Origin: Treponema sp.
Lineage (GTDB): Bacteria; Spirochaetota; Spirochaetia; Treponematales; Breznakiellaceae
Length of the DNA: 48,573 bases
Direction: 5' to 3'
Assembly: GCA_031290455.1 (NCBI GenBank)
Contig: JAITNP010000121.1
Location: 1-48,573, forward strand
The notes below the pieces were generated by a model. It made no database searches. It was not told the origin of the DNA and saw only the letters and a program-made list of their open reading frames with translations. The translations under genes were made by a program, and so were the position numbers. Position 1 is the stretch's first letter. Each line of letters starts with the position of its first letter. Shown piece by piece: positions 38,409 to 47,542 of the stretch.

Positions 38409-38726
38409 TCATCGTGCAAATGCTTTGAACTTTTTTCTTAAATTCTTCGGGATTATCCCGTTTATTAGGCGAGTTGAGCCAATACCGGCTCTTATGAGGT
38501 CTGTCCACATGTTTAAAAAATGACCCACCGATGCCGGTGATACCGTTTTGACTATCCCTCGCTGTACTGCTTCATCTGCCAGGGTTGGTAAACTCCATTG
38601 GCTGAGTTCCTGTCCGCTGGCCGTTGGCGTTTCACCGGCGAGTGCCTTGATGCGCACGCACTGCTCAGCGGTAAATACTCGTGGCGCTCCGGGACGGTGG
38701 CGATCAGCTAAGACCCAGGATGTCTT
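38409..38726 (-). pseudogene. Remnant of IS630-family transposase (N-terminal helix-turn-helix part)
   Basis: ADRHRPGAPRVFTAEQCVRIKALAGETPTASGQELSQWSLPTLADEAVQRGIVKTVSPASVGHF in one minus frame, then divergence. Confidence 0.75.
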
Positions 38727-39290
38727 TTACCTTGGTGTCGGTTGTGTGCATTTTCTGAAGGCGGTCATGGTATGCAAGCCATTGGTTTCTCCCTGAACGA
38801 GGTTCTTTCTCCTCGTATACAAAGATGATGAGTATCGGTCCCTCCCCTCCTATTTCCGGTATCGCAAACCTATATTCTTTCGCTTCCACCAGCTTACGGG
38901 CCGTGTATTCATGTATCCCGATGTCCAAAAAAATCGGTTGTATACATATCGTACTGAGGTTCGCCCACGCCAGCGTTTCGCCTCATCAGCGCCATAAAAA
39001 TCTTAGCGGTATTGCTGGATGAGGTCTTTGAATACCTCCGGGTTTAGCTTCTGTCGTCGTTGTCAATAATCCTGTTTACTTATTGTCGCGCTTAATGCCT
39101 TCTTGTCCAGGGTACCCATCAGGACATCCTCAAGATGCATATCCCGCCGCCAACTCCAACTGCGCGTGTCCCCTGCCAACCGCGCTTTTTTCCGTTCCCA
39201 TTCGCCATAGATGCTCGCCCGTAATTTCCAAAATCGCCTTCGTGCTCCTGCCCATCATTGCCCCGACCCTATCTTAGATCTCTTGCTCCC
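38704..39290 (-). pseudogene. Decayed coding region, possible additional mobile-element debris
   Basis: Minus-strand coding-like segments in changing frames (IHEYTARKLVEAKEYRFAIPEIGGEGPILIIFVYEEKEPRSGRNQWLAYHDRL; DFYGADEAKRWRGRTSVRYVYNRF) with stops between. Confidence 0.4.
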
Positions 39291-39380
39291 TTATGTTGTT
39301 GACCCATGGGGCTTATCAATTACGGAATGAGCTTTATGTCGATAGACTTCCTAATATTGAGCGTATTGGTATCAAGATGA

Positions 39381-40466
39381 TCAACGCGCTATCTGATAGG
39401 CTGAACTGCTCAAGGTAAACATTGGCAGCGCCCCTTCGGTTAAGCGGATACTCCGATCATGAAAGACAAAGATAGCTTCTATAGTATTACCTGCCGTAGT
39501 ATGCAAGGACTCGATTAAGGCCCTTCCTTTTTCATATCCCAAGGTAAAAACCGTGGTAGAGAGGGCGTCGGCGTCTATGGAATGGTCTGCCACAATAGTT
39601 ACCGAAAAGAGGCCGTTATCTATGGGGTAGCCGTTTTCGGTGGATAATATATGGTGATACCGCATTCCGTCGGCTTCCAGGTACCGTTCATATACCCCGG
39701 AGGTTACAATGCTTTTATTCCGGACTGACAGAATCCCGATATAGGTACCCCGTTCCTCCACGGGGTTCTGTATGCCGATACGCCAAGATTCCGTCGGAGA
39801 ACCCGGTTTGCCGCTGGCTTTTTCTCCATAGGCAAACACATTCCCCCCCAGATCGATAATCGCGCCGGGGATTTTTGCCTGTTTAATGATCCGGACCACC
39901 TCATCTGCGGCATAGCCCTTGGCAATGGCCCCCAGGTCCAGGGCCATACCGGGCTTCCGCAGTAATACCGTACCGGCATTCCGGTCAATCACCATATCCC
40001 GCCAATTGATGCGAGACAAGGCCGCGAGGATATCCGCTTCTTCCGGGACCGTAGCATGGTCCGTACCGATACCCCAGAGCCGTACCAGGGGACCGACCGT
40101 GGGATCAAAGGCGCCGCCGCTTAATTCAGCATACTGAATCGCCCGTTCAAGCACATCAATGACCGCTTCGTGGACCGGTACCGGCCCAATCCCGGCATTT
40201 TTGTTGATGGTATCAATGTCGGTGTCCGTTAAGTTGGTGCTCATGGCGGCTTCAATCTCCCGCAGGCGGGAAAATATTTCACTATATATAGCAGGAGATC
40301 CCTGTTTATAGAGATTGATACTGCACACCGTTCCCAGCACAAATTCCGCCTGGGCAGGCGTCGGAGCCATGCAGCCGGCCAACAGGACACCCAGGGGTAA
40401 AAACACCATTCCCCCCCAAATCCGGTGCAGTATACGGGGAGTACATAAAAGCCTGTGTTTCTTCAT
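39381..40466 (-). CDS. apbE: FAD:protein FMN transferase (ApbE family), lipoprotein
   Basis: Lipobox VLLAGCMA; FVLGTVCSINLY, SGGAFDPTVGPLVRLWGIG, ALDLGAIAKGYAADEVV, IDLGGNVFAYG. Confidence 0.93.
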   Translation of the reverse strand: MKKHRLLCTPRILHRIWGGMVFLPLGVLLAGCMAPTPAQAEFVLGTVCSINLYKQGSPAIYSEIFSRLREIEAAMSTNLTDTDIDTINKNAGIGPVPVHEAVIDVLERAIQYAELSGGAFDPTVGPLVRLWGIGTDHATVPEEADILAALSRINWRDMVIDRNAGTVLLRKPGMALDLGAIAKGYAADEVVRIIKQAKIPGAIIDLGGNVFAYGEKASGKPGSPTESWRIGIQNPVEERGTYIGILSVRNKSIVTSGVYERYLEADGMRYHHILSTENGYPIDNGLFSVTIVADHSIDADALSTTVFTLGYEKGRALIESLHTTAGNTIEAIFVFHDRSIRLTEGALPMFTLSSSAYQIAR

Positions 40467-40473
40467 GACGCAT

Positions 40474-41058
40474 CTAATTAAGTAACACCCCAGCCCCTAT
40501 CGTTTTTGCGGCCCCTTCATCCAGCAGCTTTCTGATAATCGCGATTGCCCAAGCTGCGGCGGTTCCCGGCCCACGGCTCGTGATGATGTTGCCGTCGATC
40601 ACGACGGTGCCTTCCGTCCACTGCGCCCCGGAAACTTCTTTTTCCGTGCCGGGGTAACCGGTAAAGCAACGGCCTTTTAATAACCCCAAGGGGAAGAGTA
40701 CCATTGCCGGGGAAGCACAGATGGCGGTAACCAGTTTTCCCGCCCCGGCCATGTCCTTCAAAAACTGGCCCACCTCCCCGGAGGCGGCAAGGTTGGGCGC
40801 CCCCGGAATCCCACCGGGAAGCAGTACCGCATCCCAGGAAGCGCCGTTCAAGCGCCCTTCCCCCGCAAGCACGGTAAGGCTGGTATCCGCCATGACCGGT
40901 ATGCCGTGGGCGCCTTTCACCGCATTGGCAGCGCTGCTGGTTACACCAACGGAAACAGTGGTTACCTCAATCCCTGCCCGGCGGAGATAGTCGATGGGGG
41001 TGATGGCCTCCACTTCCTCAAATCCCTCGGCAAAAAAAACAATTGCTTTTTTTGACAT
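40474..41058 (-). CDS. DJ-1/PfpI/ThiJ family protein
   Basis: FAEGFEEVEAITPIDYLRRAGIEV, LPGG, ICASPAMV nucleophile elbow. Confidence 0.92.
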   Translation of the reverse strand: MSKKAIVFFAEGFEEVEAITPIDYLRRAGIEVTTVSVGVTSSAANAVKGAHGIPVMADTSLTVLAGEGRLNGASWDAVLLPGGIPGAPNLAASGEVGQFLKDMAGAGKLVTAICASPAMVLFPLGLLKGRCFTGYPGTEKEVSGAQWTEGTVVIDGNIITSRGPGTAAAWAIAIIRKLLDEGAAKTIGAGVLLN

Positions 41059-41076
41059 ACCTAAACTCCTCTATAT

Positions 41077-41646
41077 TTATGACGTTTCTATATACGCCTT
41101 AGCTTTGAGCGCATCTGCTATTTCATCAGTTCTTTTAAATATACCATACAAAAATGGTTTTAATATATATTTTGTATTTTGTAAGGTAATTTTCATTCCC
41201 TTTGCCTTTAAGCCATTGATAATTTGCTCTAATTCCCTTTGGAGTATTGGTATGAAGGCGATGCAAATACAAACCATAAGGCTTATATCTTTCGGATCCA
41301 TCTTACAAAACTTCAGGGGATAGCACAGCGTTTCTATGGCGTTTGCAAGCTCCATGGATGAGACGAGGCGTTTAAAACAATAGGTAATGGTACATACCAA
41401 CAGGAGCCGCAAGGCAACCAAAACCATTTCATGTATATCTCCTAAGAGCATATTGATACCCGCCGTAAAAGCGATAAAGGGCAGCATGATCCATAACTCT
41501 TTTATGGCAGTGCTGAGTTGTATATGCGTACCGAGCATGATAAGGACAGTGCATACAAAAAACCCGCCCAGGATATAATAATTGGAGATAAAGAACACTA
41601 TAAAAGTATAGGTCATCAGCAGTAACAGTTTTACTAAATTTTTCAT
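41077..41646 (-). CDS. ecfT: ECF transporter transmembrane component (EcfT/CbiQ)
   Basis: Polytopic; C-terminal coupling helices LKAKGMKIT and LKAKAYIET; adjacent to ATPase. Confidence 0.85.
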   Translation of the reverse strand: MKNLVKLLLLMTYTFIVFFISNYYILGGFFVCTVLIMLGTHIQLSTAIKELWIMLPFIAFTAGINMLLGDIHEMVLVALRLLLVCTITYCFKRLVSSMELANAIETLCYPLKFCKMDPKDISLMVCICIAFIPILQRELEQIINGLKAKGMKITLQNTKYILKPFLYGIFKRTDEIADALKAKAYIETS

Positions 41647-42482
41647 GGTATCTTTATTGCTCCTCCAGGGGTTTCCATCCTGCGGGTTATGGTTTCGATT
41701 AATGCATCAATGGTATAGTTTTTAACCGCCATAGTAATCCCTTGATTTTTAAGCCTGTAGATTATGTCTAATATGATAGGGGTTTCAAGGCCCAGTTCCT
41801 TTAGTTTTGCTACATTATCAAACAGGGCTTCTTTTTCAAATTCATATTTTATGTGGCCCTGGCTCAAAATAATTATCCGGTCCGCGGATAATACTTCATC
41901 AATGACATTGGTAACATAGACAATGGTAAGTCCTTGTTTATGGAGATCCACGATGATGTTATGAATATCTTTTTTACCTTTGGGGTCTAGCATTGCCGTC
42001 GGCTCATCGAAGATGATACATTCAGGCTGCATTGCCAGTACACCGGCGATGGTTACCCGTTGTTTCTGTCCCATGGATAATTCAAAAGCGTCAGAAAAAT
42101 GCTCTATTTTCATCAGCTTCGTGATATGCGCTATCCGTTTGTCTATTTCTGCTGGCGCCACCCCTAAATTTTTTAATCCGAAAGCCATATCGTCCGCCAC
42201 TTTTTCAAATACAATTTGATTCTCTGGATTTTGAAATACGATTCCTATGGTTTTTCGTAAATTCAAGACCCTGGATTTATCTTTGGTATTGATTTCGTTT
42301 ATCAAAACAGCGCCACGAGACGGTATGTCTATACCGGCCATCAGTTTCGAAAGGGTTGATTTCCCCGATCCATTGTGTCCGACAATCGCCACGAACTCTC
42401 CTTTTTTTATTTGCAAGTTAATATTCTGGAGCGCATGAGTGCCGGATTTATATGTATATTCTAAATCTTTGATTTCTATCAA
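41643..42482 (-). CDS. ecfA: ECF transporter ATPase component
   Basis: GHNGSGKST, LSMGQKQRV signature, IIFDEPTAMLDP. Confidence 0.93.
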   Translation of the reverse strand: MIEIKDLEYTYKSGTHALQNINLQIKKGEFVAIVGHNGSGKSTLSKLMAGIDIPSRGAVLINEINTKDKSRVLNLRKTIGIVFQNPENQIVFEKVADDMAFGLKNLGVAPAEIDKRIAHITKLMKIEHFSDAFELSMGQKQRVTIAGVLAMQPECIIFDEPTAMLDPKGKKDIHNIIVDLHKQGLTIVYVTNVIDEVLSADRIIILSQGHIKYEFEKEALFDNVAKLKELGLETPIILDIIYRLKNQGITMAVKNYTIDALIETITRRMETPGGAIKIP

Positions 42483-42507
42483 AATAATACCTCTCGCCTT
42501 TTACCAG

Positions 42508-42531
42508 CCCGGCAACCATAAGATTGCCGGG
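42508..42531 (-). repeat. Perfect 8-bp stem hairpin between ECF S and A genes
   Basis: CCCGGCAA-N8-TTGCCGGG; no T-tract, so not a canonical terminator. Confidence 0.6.
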
Positions 42532-42572
42532 GAATAAAGCAGGATTTAGGGGTCAGGCAACATCAACCGTGA

Positions 42573-43133
42573 TTAATGATTGATGTGTTGCGGGACATCA
42601 GCGATAACAGGCGAGACAGCATCCTGGAGGTATTTGTGTATCGGCTTTTCTAAAAATAGTTTAAGCAAATACATCGTGCTTACTTCTATAGGAAACAGAA
42701 TGCAGGCGGAAATTATCCGGGGAGGCGCAAATACCCAAAAGGCTTTTTGCAAGGTAATGGATATCCAGAGGCTTGTTAAGCCAACATGAATAAACAGCAG
42801 CACCAAAAAGTTGCTGATGATCAGCCTTATGAGGAATGCTTTATTTGATTTTGTATTATAGAGCAATAATCCATAAATCAAACCGGTAAGCGCAGCGCTT
42901 ATGGTAAACCCGATAAAAAACGAGCTTTTGGGAAATAACAACATGCCCAGCAAATCTCCCAAAACCGCAATGGTGGTACTCCATATCGGACCAAGCAGTA
43001 TGCCGCTTAATATGATAGGGACATACGCGAAACTGATACGTAATATCGGGGTTTGAATGGATACCAGTCTTTCGACCACGATCAGGATTGCCAGCAATAG
43101 ACTTGCAAGTACTAATTTCTTTACTTTAGGCAT
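42573..43133 (-). CDS. ECF transporter S component, FolT-like (ORF-track start 43355 extends into the leader)
   Basis: LRISFAYVPIILSGILLGPIWSTTIAVLGDLLGMLLFPKSSFFIGFTISAALTGLIYGLLLYN; AAGGAGG upstream of ATG 43133. Confidence 0.85.
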   Translation of the reverse strand: MPKVKKLVLASLLLAILIVVERLVSIQTPILRISFAYVPIILSGILLGPIWSTTIAVLGDLLGMLLFPKSSFFIGFTISAALTGLIYGLLLYNTKSNKAFLIRLIISNFLVLLFIHVGLTSLWISITLQKAFWVFAPPRIISACILFPIEVSTMYLLKLFLEKPIHKYLQDAVSPVIADVPQHINH

Positions 43134-43326
43134 AAGGATCCTCCTTGGGTTGGTCCACATAAAAAAATGTGGAAATTTCAACAAGACACCTTTTCCTTGA
43201 GGCCAGAGCGTTTTCGGCGCCAAAAAAAATAAACCGCGCAGTAAAAAACCAAATCCGCTGATACGATACAATCCTGCAAACACCGTATACCAGGATGAAG
43301 CTTTCTGCTCCCGGTTCATGAATAAT

Positions 43327-43355
43327 AGAATAATGGTATCCAAACAATAAGTCAA
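43327..43355 (-). promoter_or_regulatory. sigma70-like promoter of ECF/apbE operon
   Basis: Minus strand TTGACT, 17-nt spacer, TATTCT. Confidence 0.6.
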
Positions 43356-43384
43356 GCAAAAAATAACATTTCTTCACTGCGGGA

Positions 43385-43467
43385 ATGCGGGGTATGCGAT
43401 TGAGATCGTGGCCAGATAATCAGGGACCTTGAGGGGCAGGAAAAAGGGATTTTCCTGCCCCTCAAGG
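43385..43467. repeat. Repeat copy similar to 38220-38268, plus a perfect 18-bp stem hairpin (43427-43444 / 43450-43467)
   Basis: CCTTGAGGGGCAGGAAAA-AGGGA-TTTTCCTGCCCCTCAAGG; GATTGAGATCGKGGCCAGATAATCAG shared with 38232 region. Confidence 0.8.
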
Positions 43468-43614
43468 ACTATGGTTCCGGCGCTGGCTCTCAATATCCCG
43501 AAATGACGTCACAGGAGGAGGGAGAAGAGCAACTCCGGGAGAACCTTGACCATTAGTACCGAAATTATCCCAAAATCCTTGCCAGAAAGGGCAAAACCAT
43601 GGTATAGTAGCATT

Positions 43615-44245
43615 ATGCAGTGAAGATTACCCATCGGCATACAGGATTTTGTGAAAATTCGGGAAGACGGCTTTGTTTATGTGGATAAAACTGCCCTCAT
43701 CTATGAACTGATGTCGGCTCAGGGGGGGGGGACTTTTTCCTATCCCGCCCGTGCAGGTTTGGGAAATCGTTGTTGTGTTCTACCCTGGGCGCGATTTTTG
43801 AGGGACGGCGGGAGCTTTTTAAGGTGATTGCGGAACCAAGCGCCCCTTGCCATTGATTCCTTTGACTGGGACACTGGAAACCATATCCCGTAATCCGTTT
43901 TGATTTGAATCCGGGGAACTCTATGCTGAAGGTCTGGAGACCCTCACCTTAAGTCTTCGCAATATCCTGGAGAATGTCGCTTCCGATGCCGGTTTGGAGC
44001 TGCGGGGTGAACTGCTCTCGAGCCAGTTCGCTCATTTGATTCAGGATATACGCCGGAACTCAGGCGAGAAGGTTGCGGTCATCATCGACGAATATGATAA
44101 ACCGCTCTTGAGTACCATTGACCATAGCGATGCACGAGAAGATGCGGAATACCCTCAAGGGTTTCTACGGGGTGCTGAAATCTTCTGATGAGCACCTCAA
44201 GTTTGTGTTCTTTACCGGCATTATGAATTGCTTGAAAATAACATG
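43615..44245 (+). pseudogene. Decayed AAA-ATPase-like / PD-(D/E)XK (DUF1703-type) gene
   Basis: RLPIGIQDFVKIREDGFVYVDKTALIYEL, then in other frames DFFLSRPCRFGKSLLCSTLGAIFEGRRELFK, SGEKVAVIIDEYDKPLL, TLKGFYGVLKSSDEHLKFVFFTGI; in-frame TGA at codon 3 and several frameshifts. Confidence 0.85.
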
Positions 44246-44675
44246 TACAGATTATTATTTCTTTTGTGGCGATATAGTATAATTCCATTCACCATGAAAT
44301 GTATGCCGTTTAATAGTAATTGCCGCATACTCCTCGTCAGATACCGAAACCTTTGTCTCATATTTGTTTTTATCCAAAACACATTCTACTTGCTCGTTCC
44401 CGGAGGAAAGTGAACAACGGTAATTGCTTTATGTAATTGATTCGCCAGTTCCTGTAGCTTCGCTTTCTATAAGCGAACCGTATACCCGTTATTTCCACCG
44501 CAGTCCGCGGTAATGTATTTTTGAACATTTGCGACTCTCAAGCTTGTAAAAAGAACGCCATATATAGCCGGAATGTCAAACGCACTATTTTGAAAATTGC
44601 TTGAATCAAGGCATTGACAATATAACAAAAGGAATGTATCTTATAAAAATCCTGTAAAATAAGGGGGAAATTATT

Positions 44676-45239
44676 ATGAAAGATATTGAATGCCAATATG
44701 ATACTAACAATGTATATTTGGCTCAATTCCTTGAACAGATTAAAAAGGCGAGAGGTAGGAATTGGATCTCATCAAGCCGGCTCAAAGGCATTGAGAATAC
44801 CGCGGAAAAATTACTTGAAGAAGCTGAAAAAGCTTGTAACATGAATAATTATAGAGAAGCTTTTTATATGGCATCCGCCATCGCGGAAGCTATGGTGGAA
44901 ACCATGAATTCAACTACAGATGATTGTGGATACGAAAGTGATATACTTGATAGGGCCATTGAGCTGTTAAAAATTATTTCTCAAAAAAATACAAAAGAAG
45001 CAGTTCGTATTAAATTATTCTCTTACATACTGAACCATTGCAACAGCAGCCCTTTCGATTATGCGATAGACGGCGAGGCCAATGCTTTTGAAGCCCTCAT
45101 CTATCTTATATCAGATGATGAGGAAAGAACGCAGGTAAAAAATATAATAGAAACATATTATTCAAAATATGATCTCAGGCAAAATAACCAGCTGGCTGAA
45201 GAATACAATCGGTTAATGAATTTGATGAAAGCGGTATGA
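44676..45239 (+). CDS. Hypothetical helical protein
   Basis: 187 aa, AGGGGG upstream, overlaps next start (ATGATG). Confidence 0.7.
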   Translation: MKDIECQYDTNNVYLAQFLEQIKKARGRNWISSSRLKGIENTAEKLLEEAEKACNMNNYREAFYMASAIAEAMVETMNSTTDDCGYESDILDRAIELLKIISQKNTKEAVRIKLFSYILNHCNSSPFDYAIDGEANAFEALIYLISDDEERTQVKNIIETYYSKYDLRQNNQLAEEYNRLMNLMKAV

Positions 45240-47536
45240 TGAAACCGGTATCATCTTTTGGTAAATTTTTTCTCATACTTTTTGTAGCCGCGTTGCTGGG
45301 TGGCGTGTTACCAGCTGTAGAAGAACATCCGCCGGTAAGTCAGCCAAAAATTGCCCTGGTACTTTCCGGAGGCGCTGCCCTCGGATTTGCTCATGTCGGC
45401 TTCCTTAGGGTGTTGGAAGCAGTGGGAATCCCCATTGATATGATCATTGGGAACAGTATGGGCAGTCTTGTTGCTGCGCTCTATGCGGCGGGTTATTCAC
45501 CCGGCGACATTGAAGCCGCTGCCGCTCAAATCAACTGGGCCCAGGTTTTTCTGAACGAAGGGGCGGATCGGAGTAAGGGTCTCTTGGAAGCGGAGACGCC
45601 GTTTTTTACCTTTGCCTTTGACCATACCGGCAAGGGCGATTCTAAAGGTATTTTTCCGGATCAAAATATTACCCTCCTCTTATCCCGTCTCGTGTATCGT
45701 GTTTCAATGCGGGAACATTTTTCAACGCTACCCCTGCCCTTTAAGACCGTCGCGGTGGACATTGCCCATGGTATTACCGTTCCTCTTGAACAGGGGCCAC
45801 TCTATCGCGCCATGCGGGCGAGCATGAGTATCCCCTTGGTTTTCCCGCCCGTGCCGATGAATGGAACCTACCTGGTGGACGGCGCGCTTTTGGATAATAA
45901 CCCGGTTGATCTGGCCGTAGCATGGGGTGCGGATATCATCATTGATGTTGATGTTGGTTCTTTCGTGTCCAGACCACCTGGGGAAATCAACACTATCGGA
46001 ACCGTGACCGATCAAACCATCAGACTTATCCAGAGTTCCGGCATGATGTCAAACCCTGGTTCCGATAAAGTAGACTACCGGCTTGCCATGGACTTGAGTG
46101 ATTTTTTCTGGACGGATTTCGCCAAGGCACAACAGTTAATTGACCGGGGTGAAAAAATTACCCGTTCTGAGGAGAGTATGCATGCGCTTTTGGCCCTCGC
46201 CGAAGCAATTGAGCAAACCCGTCCCTTGGAAAAGCAGGACTGGCGGCGCACCGGAACGTACCAAGACATCCCCGAACCGGTTTTTACCCAGGTACGGCTT
46301 GTGTCTATCGGTATTGACGGCCTGCCGGAGGATGAAAAAAACTATCAGGAACAGTTTTCACCAAAATATCTGCACTCGCTCTTTGACATTTTTTTTAATG
46401 TTCCTGTGGATTTTGCTAAACTGGAAGTGGCAATCGAAATCGTCCGCCGCCGGGGAACCTATGAAAGCGTCGGCTATCATCTGGAACAGGATTCAAGTGG
46501 GGAATATGTCTTGGTACTTACGGGGGTACGCTCCCCGGAACGGAAAAACAATGTTTCTTTGACCTTAAGCGCTGAATCCTTATGGGGAAAATACTCCCAA
46601 CTGGGAATGGCTGAGTATGTTAACTTCAAATTCCGGGATCTTTTTGCCACTCATTCTCTTGTATCGTTAAACGCTTCTTATGAATTTTCCGACACCCAGG
46701 GACCGGGATTCTCTCTTATGTATACCCAAAGACTGTCTTCTCTGTTTTCGTTGCGTTTTGCAGGAGATGGGGCGTATTACGCTTCAACAATCCAGGCGTT
46801 CCAACCGAAAGAGGAGTTGTCTACCTTTGGTTTTGTGAATGCCGGAACGCACATGGTATTTACACCAACAGATTTTTTTGATGTATATGTATCCTATCGT
46901 TACGCGCCGCTCTGGTATCAGAACAAAAAAAATGACTCATCCTATCATGGTGACTTGCATTTAGCAGGTTTTGGTATTGACTTTGATACCGTCAATATCG
47001 GACAACCATTTTATTTCACCTTTTTTTACAATATGATATGGCGCTTTTCTATTGAGTTTCCCTTTGCCGGAAACCGGTTGTATGACGGAAATACATTTCC
47101 CTGGTATGAACGGCTTGAACTGTATGCCCGGAAAGCGTGGATACCTCGCTCCAACCGGAATTTTATCTCTGATATAAATCTTGCATCCTATCGCGGTGAA
47201 CTTGAATCAAGGTGGACCCTTTTTACCCCCGTAGGAAAGAACGGCATTCCCGGTTACTCCGGTGAGGACCTGTGGGGACGGGATAAATTCCTGGTAGGTT
47301 TTACGTATTTGGAAGAAATAACACCCCTTTCCAACCTGTTCAGTATGAGAAGTTTTTTTGCGCTGACCATACGGGGCGGTAATGTGTGGCAGCGTCTTGA
47401 GCGCAGTAACCAGCTCAGAGAATGGCGGGGCGGCATACGGGCAGGGCTTCAAATTGAAACCCCTATTGGCACGGTCTTCTTTGGCCCTGAATATGCTTTT
47501 GACGGTAGTTTTCAATTTTGTATCTATTATAATTAA
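45236..47536 (+). CDS. Patatin-like phospholipase (NTE/RssA family) with probable C-terminal outer-membrane beta-barrel
   Basis: Signal peptide; GGAALGFAHVG, GNSMG lipase motif, DGALLDNNP; C-terminal barrel-like sequence ending in FQFCIYYN. Confidence 0.9.
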   Translation: MMKPVSSFGKFFLILFVAALLGGVLPAVEEHPPVSQPKIALVLSGGAALGFAHVGFLRVLEAVGIPIDMIIGNSMGSLVAALYAAGYSPGDIEAAAAQINWAQVFLNEGADRSKGLLEAETPFFTFAFDHTGKGDSKGIFPDQNITLLLSRLVYRVSMREHFSTLPLPFKTVAVDIAHGITVPLEQGPLYRAMRASMSIPLVFPPVPMNGTYLVDGALLDNNPVDLAVAWGADIIIDVDVGSFVSRPPGEINTIGTVTDQTIRLIQSSGMMSNPGSDKVDYRLAMDLSDFFWTDFAKAQQLIDRGEKITRSEESMHALLALAEAIEQTRPLEKQDWRRTGTYQDIPEPVFTQVRLVSIGIDGLPEDEKNYQEQFSPKYLHSLFDIFFNVPVDFAKLEVAIEIVRRRGTYESVGYHLEQDSSGEYVLVLTGVRSPERKNNVSLTLSAESLWGKYSQLGMAEYVNFKFRDLFATHSLVSLNASYEFSDTQGPGFSLMYTQRLSSLFSLRFAGDGAYYASTIQAFQPKEELSTFGFVNAGTHMVFTPTDFFDVYVSYRYAPLWYQNKKNDSSYHGDLHLAGFGIDFDTVNIGQPFYFTFFYNMIWRFSIEFPFAGNRLYDGNTFPWYERLELYARKAWIPRSNRNFISDINLASYRGELESRWTLFTPVGKNGIPGYSGEDLWGRDKFLVGFTYLEEITPLSNLFSMRSFFALTIRGGNVWQRLERSNQLREWRGGIRAGLQIETPIGTVFFGPEYAFDGSFQFCIYYN

Positions 47537-47542
47537 GTTAGG

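Noticed and set aside
38326-38441. ITKILVKPNLVLHLEFLEV peptide resembling a DUF2442 N-terminus
   Set aside because: Too short and weak, and no SD or continuing ORF.
39300-39420. Plus-strand coding-like peptide GAYQLRNELYVDRLPNIERIGIKMINAL
   Set aside because: Short, no start site or family recognised; overlaps the apbE 3' end; kept only as possible relic.
43134-43377. Upstream extension of the S-component ORF and the overlapping 43126..43377 ORF
   Set aside because: Promoter lies inside this stretch and the SD/ATG at 43133 fit better; interpreted as untranslated leader.
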